Shown: one piece after another, positions 35,638 to 48,767 of the stretch
How the letters are laid out: the number at the start of each line of letters is the position of its first letter
Numbering within the stretch: position 1 is the stretch's first letter
Source of the DNA: Molossus alvarezi
Lineage: Eukaryota; Chordata; Mammalia; Chiroptera; Molossidae
Length of the DNA: 64,000 nucleotides
NCBI GenBank assembly: GCA_037176705.1
Contig: CM073889.1
Coordinates: forward strand, 104,859,890 to 104,923,889
Reading direction: 5' to 3'
Notes under the pieces: generated by a model
Databases searched by the model: none
Told to the model about the DNA's origin: nothing
Seen by the model: the letters and a program-made list of their open reading frames with translations, nothing else
Position numbers and translations under genes: made by a program

Positions 35638-37642
35638 GATTTATGACATCTAGAGCATTCTGAGGCCCTAAGTGAAGCCACCCAACCAAGAAAATACTCA
35701 ATATTCAATCCTAAATAAGCTTAACACATAAATGCTTATGGAGAACTTTTCCTGTCACTAATCACTTATAATTAGTAGGTATCACTAAACAATACCTCTG
35801 TTTTTGTTCTTTCATAGAAAAACAATATACTCTGCTAGTATTGGAACAAAGACTGCAGCAGTAGACAAAAAAGGCTAAGACAACTAACTGTTCCTATGAG
35901 CAAACATAGCCAAGCCTGTAAGGTTCTCATTGTTACGAAGGATGACTGGAGGCAGCAGACTCTTCTAAACTATGAATTCTGAATCCACAGAGACTGGAAG
36001 GAAGCATGAGACGTGACGTAAAACTACTGGTGCTACAATGGTAAGATTGATATTTTTCTCATTAACTTGTTTTTGGTTCAATAAATAAAAATTAGAAAAA
36101 CTGGCTAAAAATATTCAAAATATACAATTAACTTCCACTGCCTGACAATGAGACAGACTATTATTCCCCAGTGGCATGAAATAAGATTATTCAAGAGTGT
36201 GCTGTTACTTTTCTCTTGTCCGTTTTTTTCTTATTATTTTTTTCTCCTTTTAATTGGCCTTGAAAGCTCTGAAGACAAAGAATTTTTTACTAATTAATTT
36301 TGTATTCCAAAACAGTATCATGTAGAGTAATCTGAAAAACCGGACTAACTGGTTTTCCCAGAAACAGTCACAAAAACAGTAAATTTATGACGACTCTTTC
36401 CTCAGGACTGCCAAAGAGTCACTGTTAATTCATGCCCAGTTGTCTGTCTGAATTTTGAGAACTACCAATCTGCCATAAATTTAGGAGCAATAAAACACTT
36501 TTTTAATGGTTAAAAAAGATTAAAGCTATTCACACATATATTTGAAATTTTCCCTTTAAAAATATAAGAAAAAGTGATGAAGTTCCTTATATTATAAAAT
36601 TAAACTGGCAAACACACACCTTTTTAATATCGGAACTCAAATTTTCCAACCTATAATATTTTCGCAGTATACTGGCTAGCCCTCGAATCAAAGTTGAATG
36701 TATTTTACAATAATGTGTATCCTAGGCTGAAAGTATTCAAATAACGCAAATAATGTTGAGGGTCTATTCTATCCCCCCAAGTACTGAGAAGAATAAAAAA
36801 AATTTCTTCAACTTTTTCTTCATCTCTTTCCAATAAATATCTGAGATGGCTCTTTTACACTCAGAAAGAACAAATAGGTAAAAATTATTTTTAAAAACAG
36901 AAAATCAAGGACAAGGAGAAAAGGTTAGTAGTGATTAACACTAGAACTGAGCATCAGATATGGCTGTGCACTTTCTAGGGGTCTGGTGAAAAGAGATGAA
37001 ATTATACAGATATCATGGTCAGAAAAGAGGAAGCATGTCAATTAATGAAGAAAACAAAAGCTGTCCTAACATTAAAACTAGAAAAAAATTGAAGTCACTT
37101 CGCATCACAACTCAGTGCAGGTGATCCTGAAAGGGACTGAACCAGTGTGTCTATGACGGCAGCCTCGCAGCGATCTAACGTGATTAAGGCCAGAAAAGAA
37201 GGGAACCAAGAGGTGGATGAAGAGCACGTAAGCCAGTGGTATTCAAACATTTTTTGCATTCCTAACCTCTAAAATTTTTTTGAAAATATATATATATACC
37301 AACATTTTGAAGTTGACATCAAGAATATTTTATATTTCAATGTACATAGTTTCAGAGGATCCACTTACTAGAGTATTTTAAATACTGACACTTTAATAAA
37401 CTATTACATCACTTTAAAATATATCTAACATAATCTAAATATACCCACTACCAATCCTTTATACATGAACAAATTCAAGTCATATATTTTAGTTCCCCCC
37501 TTTTTCTCTTCAAATAATTCCATTCCCAGAGTTATTTCTTACTATAAACTTGAAAACCTTTAATTGGTCATTTATCTCATGAAATTGTTTTTTTAAACTT
37601 TGTGACCACAGAGTTCTTAATGGTTAAAAATAATTAAATTTG

Positions 37643-37888
37643 GCCCTGGCCGGGTTGCTCAGTGGTTAGAGCATCGGCCTGCAGTCCAGAGAGACCTGGG
37701 TTCAGTTCCCGCTAAGGACACGTATCTCAGCTGCAGTTTGTCCCTGGCCCTGGTTGGGTCGTGTGGGTGGCAGCTGCTCGATGTGTCCCTTTCACATCGA
37801 TGTTTCTCTCTCTTCCTCTCCCTCCCTCCCATTCTATCTGAACAAAAAATGAAAAAAATGTCCTCAGGTAAGGATTAAAAAAGAAAAA
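37643..37888 (+). repeat. VES SINE
   Basis: Head CCCTGGCCGGGTTGCTCAGT, tail GTCCTCAGGTAAGGATTAAA; flanked by AATTAAATTTG and AATTAAATCTG. Confidence 0.93.
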
Positions 37889-38107
37889 GAATTAAATCTG
37901 TTCCAGTTTATTAGAATTATTAGTATATAACTGACCAAAAATGGAAATTACATTTTAACAAATAATCATTAAACATAAGAGATAAAAGTTAGATAAATAT
38001 ACTATTGAAAGAATTTTTTATTTAAAAATAACTTCATGTCCTTGCATGAGTATTATTAGTTGCTAGAATGAGTCAAGATTTAGTGTCAATTCTATTTATA
38101 GTCTTCT

Positions 38108-38342
38108 GCCCTGGCCGGTTTGGCTCAGCGGTTAGAGCATCGGCCTGCGGTCCTGAGAGACCCGGGTTCGGTTCCCGCTAAGGGCATGTACATCGGTTGC
38201 AGTTTGTCCCCAGCCCTGGTTGGTTGTGCGGGTGGCAGCCACTCGATGTGTCTCTTTCACGTCGATGTTTCTCTCTCTCTCTCTCTCTCTCTCCCTCCCA
38301 CTCTATCTGTACAAAAAAATGGAAAAATGTCCTCGAGTGAGG

Positions 38343-38376
<34 letters not shown>
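38108..38376 (+). repeat. VES SINE, young, long poly(A)
   Basis: Near-consensus body with intact box A (TGGCTCAGCGGTTAGAGC) and box B (GGGTTCGGTTCCC), a pure A run of over 25 nt, and a perfect duplication ATTTATAGTCTTCT at 38094-38107 and 38377-38390. Likely a recent insertion. Confidence 0.97.
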
Positions 38377-39117
38377 ATTTATAGTCTTCTTCTTCTCTTT
38401 TTAATGTAACACCAAGAAAGCCTGTTCACATAAATAAGTAAACAGAATGACTTTTATTCTGTCACTCAATTCTTTTGAACTTCTTTTGAATTACAGGACA
38501 AAATGTACACCATCAAACATTTTACTAATCAACATCTTCGTACACTAAGTCCTCTGTAAATGCTGCAAGCCAAGAATTGTATGAGCAGAAAGACTTCACT
38601 GTTACCAAATCATTCATTTCTCCATATCAACACCAATATTTCAAATTGTCCCTTTACTGGAGAGAAATGTTTTGTATCATGGTAATCTTGTGGACAAGTG
38701 TGCTCTTCTGTAAAACTTAAGATTGGCTATAAAAGGGGAACTGGGCAAAAAAGAACCTATACCTCTCTTAGGTACAGTCTCAGATCAATGGAAATATATA
38801 TATATACATGAAAGTGAAGGATACAGAAAGAACTCCTGTAAACCCATCCATGTGATGGATATACCATGTAAAGCCTTTGCATAGCATAGTTTGAACAGGA
38901 AGGACTTAAAGTACATATTCAAAATACCACATTTCTCAGCCTGGCTTTGAAATAAAGCTACTGTCTGACAGTTCAGAATTGTAAATACTCTATCTACTAA
39001 TAAACTGACACTTCCAAGTATCCTTTTAATTCTCTGGCTCTGCATATGCCACATATCCCCAAGAGATATTCATGCCCCAATTTGAGAAACAAAGACTTTA
39101 TTTTTCTAAGGTCACTT

Positions 39118-39371
39118 TTTTTTTTTTTTTTTAATCCTCATCCAAGGACATTTTTTATATTAATGTTCAGATAGAGCTGGAGGGAGAGAGGGCAGGAGAG
39201 AGAGAGAGAAACATAGATGTGAGAGAGACACATCGACTGGTTGCCACCTGCACAACCCCAACCAGGGCCTGGGATTAACCACAACCGAGAAACGTGCCCT
39301 TGGCTGAAATCGAACCCGGGACTCATTGTTCCGCAGGCAACGCTCTTACCGCTGACCTATACTGGCCAGGG
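39118..39371 (-). repeat. VES SINE
   Basis: Minus-strand copy with about 18 T at its tail; duplication TAAGGTCACTTT and TAAAGTCACTTT. Confidence 0.93.
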
Positions 39372-39413
39372 CAGTAAAGTCACTTTCTCTGTTTGTAAAT
39401 AAGAATAACAATA

Positions 39414-39663
39414 GCCCTGGCCGGTTTGGCTCAGCGGTTAGAGCGTCGGCCTGCGGTCCCGAGAGACCCGGGTTCAGTTCCCGCTAAGGGCGCGTACCTC
39501 GGTTGCATTTTTTCCCCGCCCTGGTGGGTTGTGCAGGTAGCAGCCACTCGATGTGTTCCTTTCACATCGATGTTTCTCTCTCTCTCTCTGTTCCTCTCTC
39601 TCCCTCCCACTCTATCTGAACAAAAAATGGAAAAATGTCCTCGGGTGAGGATAAAAAAAAAAA
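39414..39663 (+). repeat. VES SINE, young
   Basis: Near-consensus, intact pol III boxes, tail TCCTCGGGTGAGGATAAAA. Perfect duplication AAGAATAACAATA at 39401-39413 and 39664-39676. Confidence 0.97.
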
Positions 39664-40204
39664 AAGAATAACAATAACTATTCATAAGATTCTTATACAG
39701 ATCCAACGCGATAACACATGTATAATGCTGCTGATGATAATGCAGCTTTCATTTAGTCAGTCACTGAGCAAATTCTGAGTGTCAACTATCTGTCAGGTCC
39801 TCACTGCATGCTGGGTGTACAGTCATTAACAAAACACCAAAATCCCTGCCTCTAAACTTACATCCCGGGGTTGTAGAAGGAAGACAACAATTAACAAAGA
39901 AGGTTTACAATTTATAGCCATATTGGCACATAAATTCTGAATAAAGAGCAGCTATTTCTATGATGAGCATTAACATGTTATTGAACATACTACTGAAATT
40001 TAAGAACTTAACCTACCACACTTTCCCTAAAGAAAAACGCTCCCCTGGTTCACATAAAGGCAGCCTGAGTGGCATCTTTGGGTCAAATCAGAATTATCAT
40101 AAATATGTAATTTTTGCTCCAGAATATGTACAGTAGCCAATTACTAATGCCTTCCCACAAAATCAAAACCAACAATGCAAAGTGCTTTTACGATTCTTCA
40201 GGTG

Positions 40205-40320
40205 TTTCCCATTGAGACAGAATTCACAGATCATAAAATTCACCATTTTAAAGTGTGCAATTAAGTGCTTTTTAGTATATTCACAAGTTTGTACAATCTT
40301 CATAGGTTTTTACAAAAAGT
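40205..40320 (-). repeat. Antisense L1 3'-end fragment
   Basis: CATAAAATTCACCATTTTAA, then AGTATATTCACAAGTTTGTA: complement of an old L1 3' UTR. Confidence 0.7.
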
Positions 40321-40500
40321 AGAGAAATATATATATATGGGATCTATGATCTTGTACTGAAAATCAACTTAATATCCTAAAAACTATTTTTTAAGGAAAT
40401 CGATGGATCTTCTTTTAAACATAATAGAATGGGTGCACAATAATTTGAACTCATTTTAAAAAGGACTTATACTTGTAGTTAACTGAAGCGGAGGAGGACT

Positions 40501-40765
40501 GCCCTGGCTGGTTTGGCTCAGTGCTTAGAGCATCAGCCCTCGGACCAAAGGGTCTCGGGTTCAATTCCCAGTTAAGGGCATGTACCTGGGTTGAGGATTT
40601 GCTCCCTGGCCCTGGTTAGTGTTATGTGGGAGGCAACCAATCAATGTGTCTCCCTCACATCAATTTTTCTCTCTCTCTCTCTCTCTCTCCCTTCCATTCT
40701 ATCTAAAAAAAAAAAAAAAAAGTCATTTGAAAAATATCCTCGGGTTAGGATTAAAAAAAAAAAAA
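40501..40765 (+). repeat. VES SINE
   Basis: Head GCCCTGGCTGGTTTGGCTCA, tail TCCTCGGGTTAGGATTAAAA. Imperfect duplication GCGGAGGAGGACT and TGAGGTGGAAGACT. Confidence 0.92.
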
Positions 40766-41639
40766 TGAGGTGGAAGACTGAAATTCATCACTGAAAACAC
40801 ATTTTGAAGAGTTCTACTTGAAAAATAACTTCTTGGAGATCTAGTTAATATGAGGTCATTAAAGGACTGTTAGCAAAGGATGCTAATGAGTTTCCACCAG
40901 ATACCTAGGGCAGCTGTACTCAAATTAAGGAATCTATTGTCTGAAATTCATTATCTCCTTCACATCTGGGTTGGTCCTTAGCTGACTATGTATCTTTAGA
41001 ATTGTGGAAATTGTCACACAAACTGTTTTCTGTAGGGTTTAATTATTTGCTGAACTAGAGTCGACAAAGTCAGGTAACTCTTCAGGACCTGTAAAAGTTA
41101 GTGAAACAAAAATGCAGGCATCCAAAATAAATCTTGACAAAGTCATGCCATGGGAACTCCCTCCCTCAATCTATCATCATTAGCGTGAATGCCAAGCCCA
41201 GACCATCTCGAAAGATCTATCCATCACACTTAGAAACACTGAAGCACTAACATAATAACCCTACGATAATACTGAACAGAATATTCTCATCAGCAAGCCT
41301 ACTTGCTAACATGGCTAAAGTTCTTCTGGCATTTTTTGCTTCCTAGCAATTGTTAGCCAATCAATACCCAAATACCTGGCTCGAATAAACAAAAATAAAA
41401 AGGAACAGTGGTGTTAGCTGATAATAACTTGTTATCTTTATTTACTAAGGATAAACATCTTTAATTTATTAAGGCTATTTCTACTTATGAGAAAATTAGA
41501 TTTTGTTTTGGACAAGAGACTACTAAATAGTTCTAGTGTCCTTTGCTACACCTTACCCTTTCTTACTTTCTTCATTCAGTAAACAAGCACTGTCCAAGTC
41601 ACCATCAACCCTGTCTAGACAAACAGCCTCTTTAACTGA

Positions 41640-42190
41640 TCCCCGGCTTCCAGGCTTCCACTTCTGTACTTCTGCAACACACTGTGCACACAGGAGCCAA
41701 AGTGCTCATTCTGCTCCCTACACAAAGTCCACAATAGCATTACATACCACTCCTTAAGCTGCCTTGCCAAGTCCTGTAACTAGGTTTGTCTACTTCCTTG
41801 ACCGCACCTGCTACCCTCTCCTCACTAAACCCCAGCCACCAGGGCCTACTTTCTGCCTTCACATACTAAATGTACGCTGCATTAGGGGCTGTGCTGGCTA
41901 CTCCCTCCACAAGAAATGCTTTCCCCTCTGGTTTTTGAATAGCTGACTCCTTGTCATTCAGATTTCAGCCTAAAAATCACCCCCCAAAGACTTTCCCAAT
42001 CACTCGGCCTAAAATAGCTACCCAGTCAACCTCAATAATTCTTACTTAATTCACTGTGTAGCATTTAATATTTAAATTGTTATTAGTTTGTCATACCACT
42101 AGAATATAATTCCATGAACACAGAAACTTCCTCTACTGTAACCCCAGAATCTGGAATAACACTTGAGCACATAGAATGTGCTTTAAAAAA
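41640..42190 (+). repeat. LINE-2 3'-region relic
   Basis: AAGTGCTCATTCTGCTCCCT, AGAAATGCTTTCCCCTCTGG, ATTCAGATTTCAGCCTAAAA and GAACACAGAAACTTCCTCTA follow the order of the L2 3' end. No open frame. Confidence 0.65.
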
Positions 42191-43230
42191 AAAAAAACTC
42201 AGTGATGTGAAACAAATGATGCATAAAATGTCTATTACATATTAGGTCTTGTGTTTATGTAGCCCTTACTCTTGAATAGTCTCATTTTCTGTCTTAAACT
42301 TACATGTGCTACCTGTACTATCCATCTCAAAATTATTATGTATAGAGTCATCTCCACTACCTGCCTCAAGATTATAAATGTAAGAGAAATAATCCCTAGA
42401 CTTGCCCCATCTATTACTATTTAATATGAAGTCATGCTTACAGGTACATGACTAGCATCTTCCTCAAAGTCATACCACCGGCCCTCCACAACCATCCCAG
42501 GGGAAATAATGCTCAGTCTACACAGACGGTGTTTTTGGCAAAGTTACTGACAATTATAGTCTTTTCCTCTTCCTCTCTCTCTCTTAGCACTACCTATCTA
42601 AGAGTATAGGTTTCCTCCTTTCTCCCTATTTTTTCTCAAATCATTTCTCCATTGTTGCTTCTTCAAAAACTCCAGGTCCTTTGAAGCTCTTAGAATCTGA
42701 CTATACTTTCTATCCTTCCTCTCTACTTTCTCCTTCATTCACCAAAGACTTGAGTTTCTGTTCACCTTTCCTCCATTCCAACTCCCGTTTTTTCTTAGAG
42801 ACCTCAATACCCATGTGGATAACTCACCCAACATCTTGAGTCCTCTGACCTATTCTACTCCTCATCCACCTAACTTTATAGTCACAGGCTTGTCAACCTA
42901 GTAACTACACCACCTCCAATATCTCAATCGAGCCTCCAAAGCTCCACTTTCCACTTCCTATCCTTGTAGCTCTTAGCACTGCCCTCTGAGTTTTTTAGCC
43001 CCACCAATATCCACTGTCTGATTTTCTCACTGTTCCTTTAAGTCCTTTCACATTCGTTCCTACTCAGTATAGACCCATGGTCCACTACCATCATTTACAT
43101 ACATTTACATCACTGTAAATGTGCTTAATTTTCTTGCCTTCTATGTTGGAAATCAAATGGATACTACAAAGTCCTTATCCTTCCTGATCTCCCTATGGCA
43201 CTTAACAAAAATCTTCTTTCCTAGGCTTTT

Positions 43231-43483
43231 TTTTTTTTTTTGCATTTACTTTCAGATAGAGTGGGAGGGAGAGAGAGAGAGAGAGAGAAACATCGATGCG
43301 AGAGACACATTGACTGGTTGCCAACCGGGGCCGGGGACAAACTGCAACCGAGGTACATGCCCTTAGCGGGAACCGAACCAGGGGGACAAACTGCAACCGA
43401 GGTACATGCCCTTAGCGGGAACCGAACCAGGGATGCTCTGGTCCGTGGGCCGATGCTCTAACCACTGAGCAAACCGGCCAGGG
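43231..43483 (-). repeat. VES SINE with internal 49-bp tandem duplication
   Basis: Minus-strand copy flanked by perfect CTTTCCTAGGCTTTT (43216-43230 and 43484-43498). The segment at 43333-43381 (from GGGGACAAACTGCAACC to ACCGAACCAG) is repeated without mismatch at 43382-43430. Confidence 0.96.
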
Positions 43484-44760
43484 CTTTCCTAGGCTTTTAT
43501 ATCATCACACTCCCTTGATTTCCCTACCTTTGTGGAAGTTCCTTTTTCCTTTCCATAAGACTGATTTATTCATTTATTCACTGTTTACAATATGACAAGA
43601 TACTTTTCTTCTGTTTGCCTCTATGTTGGGCTATCTCATTATGGCAAACCAATATGACAGGAGTTTTCAAAATGTGACCTGAGAATCCCTGGGATCCATA
43701 AGATCTTTTCAGAGGTCCAAAAAATGCAACTATTTTAACTCAATCTTCCTCACCCCATCCCCAAACTTGCTCATCTTCCCCTACTCTCTATCTACCCCTG
43801 CCCTAAATGACTCAAGCCAGAATTATAGCAGGCACCAAGTCTTTCTCTACACTCATCAGGTATTCATATGTAGTAATTCCCCTGATTGAGTCTCACGCCT
43901 TTCCATGACTCCTGCTCTAGCATTAATTCAAGATATCATTACTTCCCTAGACTACATCAATCCAAACCGCTCTCTCTACTTCCAGTTTCACCTTTTCCCA
44001 ATCCATTCACCATACTGCATCCATTCTATAGAATCCAATACCCCCCGGACTGCCACCATCGTAGCAGCTCACTTGTTTCTCAAACTACAAATATTGTAGC
44101 TGTGATATATTCTCTACAAGAATTTATTTTTAGTCTTTTGTTGAAGATAATTAAAACAAACACCTGCTAGACCATTTGGGTGAATGAATACCTAGGACAC
44201 GGTCATACAGAATTCAAGGCTTTGTGTATTATAATTCCAATAGAATAAACCAAGGTAATTTACAAAAAATGAATAATTACAGACTTATACAATTAATCCC
44301 ATTCATGAGAACATGATGCTTTTGATTTCAAAATGTATCAAATTTGTGTGAACAGAGAAATGTAAGTGAAAGAATTGAGTCTTTTCAAGGTATTAGTAGC
44401 AATGAAAAGCCAAACTAAAACATAAATTGTTCCATACCATATTCATATTTCAAGAAATTTATAAACTACATCATTATATTAATGTTAGGGAGCTTGAATT
44501 TTATTAGTTTTGTAGCTTTAATTGCTAAACACTTTGGTGATGTTAAGAGCTAGAAACACAAGGAATCAGGTTTAGTATTTACGCATATGAAACACTAAAA
44601 TAAAAGGAATTTCTAGCAAAACCAAGCTTCTTAAGTTCCTTAATATATCTTACACTGAGAATCATTATACTCTTCTTTATCCAATCCTAGTGTTCTCCAA
44701 TTATATTTTTAAAGAAATGTATCTTTTTAAGAAACAAACTTTCTTAAAATGTTGAATCTT

Positions 44761-44957
44761 GCCCGGCTGGTGTGGCTCAGTGGATTGAGTATTGTCACAT
44801 GGACTGAAAGGTCCCAGTTCGATTTCTGGTCAGGGCACATGCCCAGGTTGCAGGCTCGATCCCCAGTGAGAGGTGTGCAGGAGGCAGCCAATCGATGTTT
44901 CTCTCCAATGTTTCTATCTCTCTCACCCTCTCCCTTCCTCTCTATCTAAAAAATCAA
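44761..44957 (+). repeat. VES SINE, second subfamily (outer member of tail-to-tail pair)
   Basis: Head GCCCGGCTGGTGTGGCTCAG, tail TCTAAAAAATCAATTA running into a TA/TG repeat. Upstream flank AATGTTGAATCTT reappears as AATGTTGAGAATCTT at 45221, after the next SINE. Confidence 0.93.
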
Positions 44958-45009
44958 TTATATATATAAATATATGTGTATATATGTGTGTGTGTGTGTA
45001 TATATATAT
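44958..45009. repeat. (TA)n/(TG)n microsatellite
   Basis: Mixed TATATA and TGTGTG repeat between two SINEs, continuing as TATATATATA at 45204-45214 beyond the second SINE. It is probably the expanded tail of the first SINE. Confidence 0.9.
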
Positions 45010-45203
45010 TTATCCTCACCAGAGGACTTTTTTTTTTTGCATTTATCTTCAGATAGAGCAGGAGGGAGAGAGAAAGAGAGAGAGAAACATCGATGCCAGA
45101 GAGACACACTGAGTGGCCACCACCCACACAACCCCAACCGGGGCCGGGGACAAACTGTAACCACTGGCCGACGCTCTAACTGCTGAGCCAAACCAGCCAG
45201 GGC
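45010..45203 (-). repeat. VES SINE (inner member of tail-to-tail pair)
   Basis: Minus-strand copy inserted in the TA-rich tail of the previous SINE, missing the segment with GTACATGCCCTTAGCGGG. Flanked by TATATAT on both sides. Confidence 0.93.
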
Positions 45204-45361
45204 TATATATATATATTTTTAATGTTGAGAATCTTATCTCTGAAACCTTGAAACACCTCCTCTATGAAAAAAGAAAACTTGCACAAACGCCCAAATGAGA
45301 TGTAGCTTTCAGAGCACAGATTTTGTTATCTTATGTACATATTAAGGGACGTAGCTCTACA

Positions 45362-45533
45362 ATTGTGCTGTCTAATGTGACAGCCACTAGGAATATGTGG
45401 CTATTTAAACTTTAATTAATTAAATAAACCTAAAAATTCAGTTATTCCATCACACCAGCTACATTTCAAGTATTCAATAGCCATGTGTGGGTAAAAATTG
45501 CCCTCAGCACAGAAACTACTATTGGACAGCGTT
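45362..45533. mobile_element. hAT-type MITE (MER3-like)
   Basis: 172 bp. GCTGTCTAATGTGACAGCCA at one end, CTATTGGACAGCG at the other, forming inverted repeats; the middle has ATGTGGCTATTTAAACTTTA. The eight bases flanking it are GCTCTACA and GCTCTATA, a hAT-sized target duplication with one mismatch. The family name is from memory. Confidence 0.75.
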
Positions 45534-46439
45534 GCTCTATAACTTCCCCCTTCCAGTAAGCTCTGAGAAAGCCGCTTGATGACTTCCAAGTCTCTCTTCT
45601 CGGTTTTTTTCCATTAACCTAACAGGGTAGCTTCAGGTTCTGACTGGAAATAATCATGGCAAGAAAAGCAATAAGGTACAATGTTTACAAGAAAGGAATA
45701 CATTTGCAGAGTGAGGTTAAGACTGTGACTGAGACAAGCGAGAAGAGGCACTGCAAAAACCTTAGTAAATATTAATCAAACAACACCTCCCACTCTGCTG
45801 TACCCACTCATCCTAAAATAAATAAAAGCCATGTAGCAAAGATATTCAACAGACAGCTTTCCAACCATACCTGAATGTATTGTTCACCTAGTAAACTCAC
45901 CTTTGATATGGAAGATATCTTAAAATCAGTTTTTAATCAGTCAGTATAAACTACAATAGCCTGTTTCAAAGTTTATTTTGTTAGTTACAGTTCTAATTCC
46001 TTGAAGACAAAGTTTTTTTTAAAACCTCAAAACAACACAATTAATAAAGCACTTTAGCCAGTTTACAACCATGTAGCAAAAACACAACCTTGCATTCCTG
46101 TTACATTTAAATCTCTCAGCTTTCTCTTGATTGTACTTTTTTAAAAGACACAATACAGTTATTATTAATTATTCACAAACTCATTTTCTGCTTTATAGAG
46201 ATTTTTCATGCTGCTGTTACTCCAAGAGAGCTTATTTTTAAAAATACTAAACTCCATTTTCTGACTACTTAACTAAAATAAAACCAGTTGCAAAATAAGA
46301 CCATGCCCCAAAAAACACACATGGAAAACTTCAGAAAACAATGATAAAGGCATTTCTCCCCCCCCCCAAAATGTACAGTACATTAATTTATTCAATAAAC
46401 CTTAATGATCACTATAAACTTCTGGAATGAAATGGATAT

Positions 46440-46850
46440 TTAATCAAATAAACATGAAACAACCGTGTACTAAGTACCTACCGTGTGCTAGGCTTTGGAC
46501 GATGTAGTACACAAAGACAACGAGAAGAAGACATGGTCCCTGCCCTCGTGGAGCTCACAGTCTACCGAAGCTGACAAACCACCACAAACACAACAGCAAA
46601 GCACCAGGGAGGAAAGGACTGTTCGGCCTGGAGAGTGCAGGGCAGGCTTCACAGAGATGGAGACAATGGAGCGGTGCCGGATGAGAAGGAAGCCGCCAGG
46701 TGGAGGGGGAGGGGAAGCGCATTCCGAGCAGAGGACACAGCACAGAGCAAGCGGGATCCTGAAGGCACGTGCCAGGTGCCAGGTGCGGGATGACGAGCAG
46801 GCCAGCGCGGCTAGAGAGGAAAGGTGCACACAAACTAGAGAGACGAATTA
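46440..46850. repeat. Ancient interspersed repeat, unresolved, GC-rich part
   Basis: ACTAAGTACCTACCGTGTGC, GGTCCCTGCCCTCGTGGAGC and GCAGGCCAGCGCGGCTAGAG are fragments of a common ancient mammalian repeat. Open frames on both strands exist by chance and lack any recognisable domain. Confidence 0.45.
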
Positions 46851-47574
46851 GGTTTCGGTTTTTAGTGAATCATAACTATTAAGAAGTTTATCTTCACAAT
46901 GAACTTAGTGTAGCTTAACTGTGACTCTGGTAACATCAGGGTAGTCTGAAAGCATTCCAATCATTTCATAAATATTTGAGCCCCTTCAACAGATACCCAG
47001 CACTGTGGTTAGAGTTTTTAAAGGGCAGTTTTAGTAAAAGTCCTAATTTTCCTCTGTATACTTAAGAAGCAAAATAAATCTGGAATAAAGGTCTCCTTAA
47101 GCTGAAATCACAAGCTTTGCACATACACACTCAAGGTCCCAACTTTTGCTAACATGAGCTCCCTATACTTCTATCACTGTCTTGTTGCTTAACACCTTAG
47201 CTATCAATCCAAAGTAACACTCTAGTTAAGCATTACAGAGGCAACTTCAGCCTTCCTTTCCCCCTGCCTCTCTAGACAGCTACCTGCCAATGTCCCGTGG
47301 AAACCCATGCTAGGTAAGCAATGCTATAAATGAGGAAACAGTGCATTCTAACCTCCATAACAATTTTTGGACTTAAACTATTGTAAACAAACGAGGAAGC
47401 TTTCTGAATAAAGAGAGAGATGAAGCAGAGACCCCATCCCTCTCAGGAAACATAAAGAGATGAGGAGGAAAACAGCTTGGGGCGGAAAGTTTCCTACACT
47501 GGCCACCAGGCAACACTGCTCTCTAAGGAGCTCAGTGCTCAGGAAGGTGCACTGGGGAAAGAAAAGGAACTAAC

Positions 47575-47790
47575 GTGGGTCAAGTGCTTGGCTAGATGTT
47601 TTTGTATAAATTCCTATGTATTCCTCACAACGCTAGGAAAAGATTGTATCACTTTAAAGAGAAATCCGAGGCCAGCAGAGGCTAAGAAAGTGCCCGTGAC
47701 TGTGAGCAGTGACTGTGTGAGCTGTCAGTGGCAGAGCCAGGGTAGCACACCAGCCCACCTGGACCCAAAGCCCTTCCCTCTACTACCAGC
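47575..47790 (-). repeat. MIR SINE relic
   Basis: Reverse MIR: TCAAGTGCTTGGCTAGATG, ATTCCTCACAACGCTAGGAA, GTCAGTGGCAGAGCCAGGGT. Confidence 0.75.
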
Positions 47791-48767
47791 CTCAGGTTCC
47801 TAAACTAAACACACATTCGCGAGGGGTATGCAGGTTCCCTCAGGCATATCCCGAAAAGAAAGCCCTTACTTTTCCCTTCACCATTTCCAGTCAGTGGGAG
47901 TCAATGGTGGTGGCCCGAAAAACCGTATAAACACACAACTGTAAATTCTATTACATTCTGAAAACGAAACGCATTTTAATGAACACTGCCTCTGTAATTA
48001 TTCCAAATGTGTATACATTTTTGGGGGGACACCCTATATCTATGAAATTTAGAGGAAGAAAAATTGAATAAAAAAAAAGGTTATAAGATTAGTTGCCCTT
48101 GGGAGGGGTGGAGTTAAAGGTGTCTTTATAAAGATACTGGGTGCATTAATACAATTAAATTAGCATTATAATTCAAATGATACTTGTTTAAATTCCTATA
48201 AAACAAACCATCAACCAAGCTCAATAAAAATAAGAGCTAATGGAACAATCACAGTGTTAGGATGAGAGTATTATTCCTGAAAGTCATTATCCTCAACATG
48301 ATCACAAGTCAAAATAAAAACTTCTCCCTCTTTCAAATCCTAATCCTGAAAATGAATAGGTGACTATAAACTACGTGGTAAGAATACATGCCACATTGAA
48401 ATGCTGCCTCTTTTTGGGCAACAGGAACTATTTTAAAGGGGGAAAAAAAGAGACTATTAACATTCACAAAGAAATCTTCTGTAAATAGTCCCAATGGGCC
48501 AAAAGTGTGATGTATGTTGATCTAGAGAGATAAAATACTGAAATGTTGTTTTCAACTGTACACAATTTACTTAGGCTCCCCTTGTAGAAGTACTGCCAAC
48601 TACCAGAAAATTAATCAGATTTATAAGTCACAATGCTTAGCAGGGAGGGGAAAACCAAAACAAAACTGGACATTCAGACAATCAAAATTCCAATGTTATA
48701 TTTAAAATGTGAGATTTTTTTGGAGAGCTCTTGAAATAGCAGAGATGTTTTAAGTAAATTAACCAAC

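Larger units (their letters stand above)
33660..48767 (-). other. MBD2: MBD2 intron 2
   Basis: 15.1 kb. VES insertions occur only between 37.6 and 45.2 kb. Also a complete mariner MITE, two MER20-type relics, an antisense L1 end, an L2 relic, a hAT MITE and a MIR. No recognisable feature in 33960-34715, 35640-37640, 38390-39110, 39680-40200, 40770-41635, 42190-43215 (C/T-rich), 43500-44745, 45545-46435 or 47800-48767. The alternative short-isoform exon of MBD2, if conserved in bats, should be looked for here; I could not see it. Confidence 0.85.

Noticed and set aside
46488..46851. Pair of overlapping open frames of over 110 codons in a GC-rich patch
   Set aside because: Sequence resembles an ancient interspersed repeat and neither translation shows a recognisable domain.
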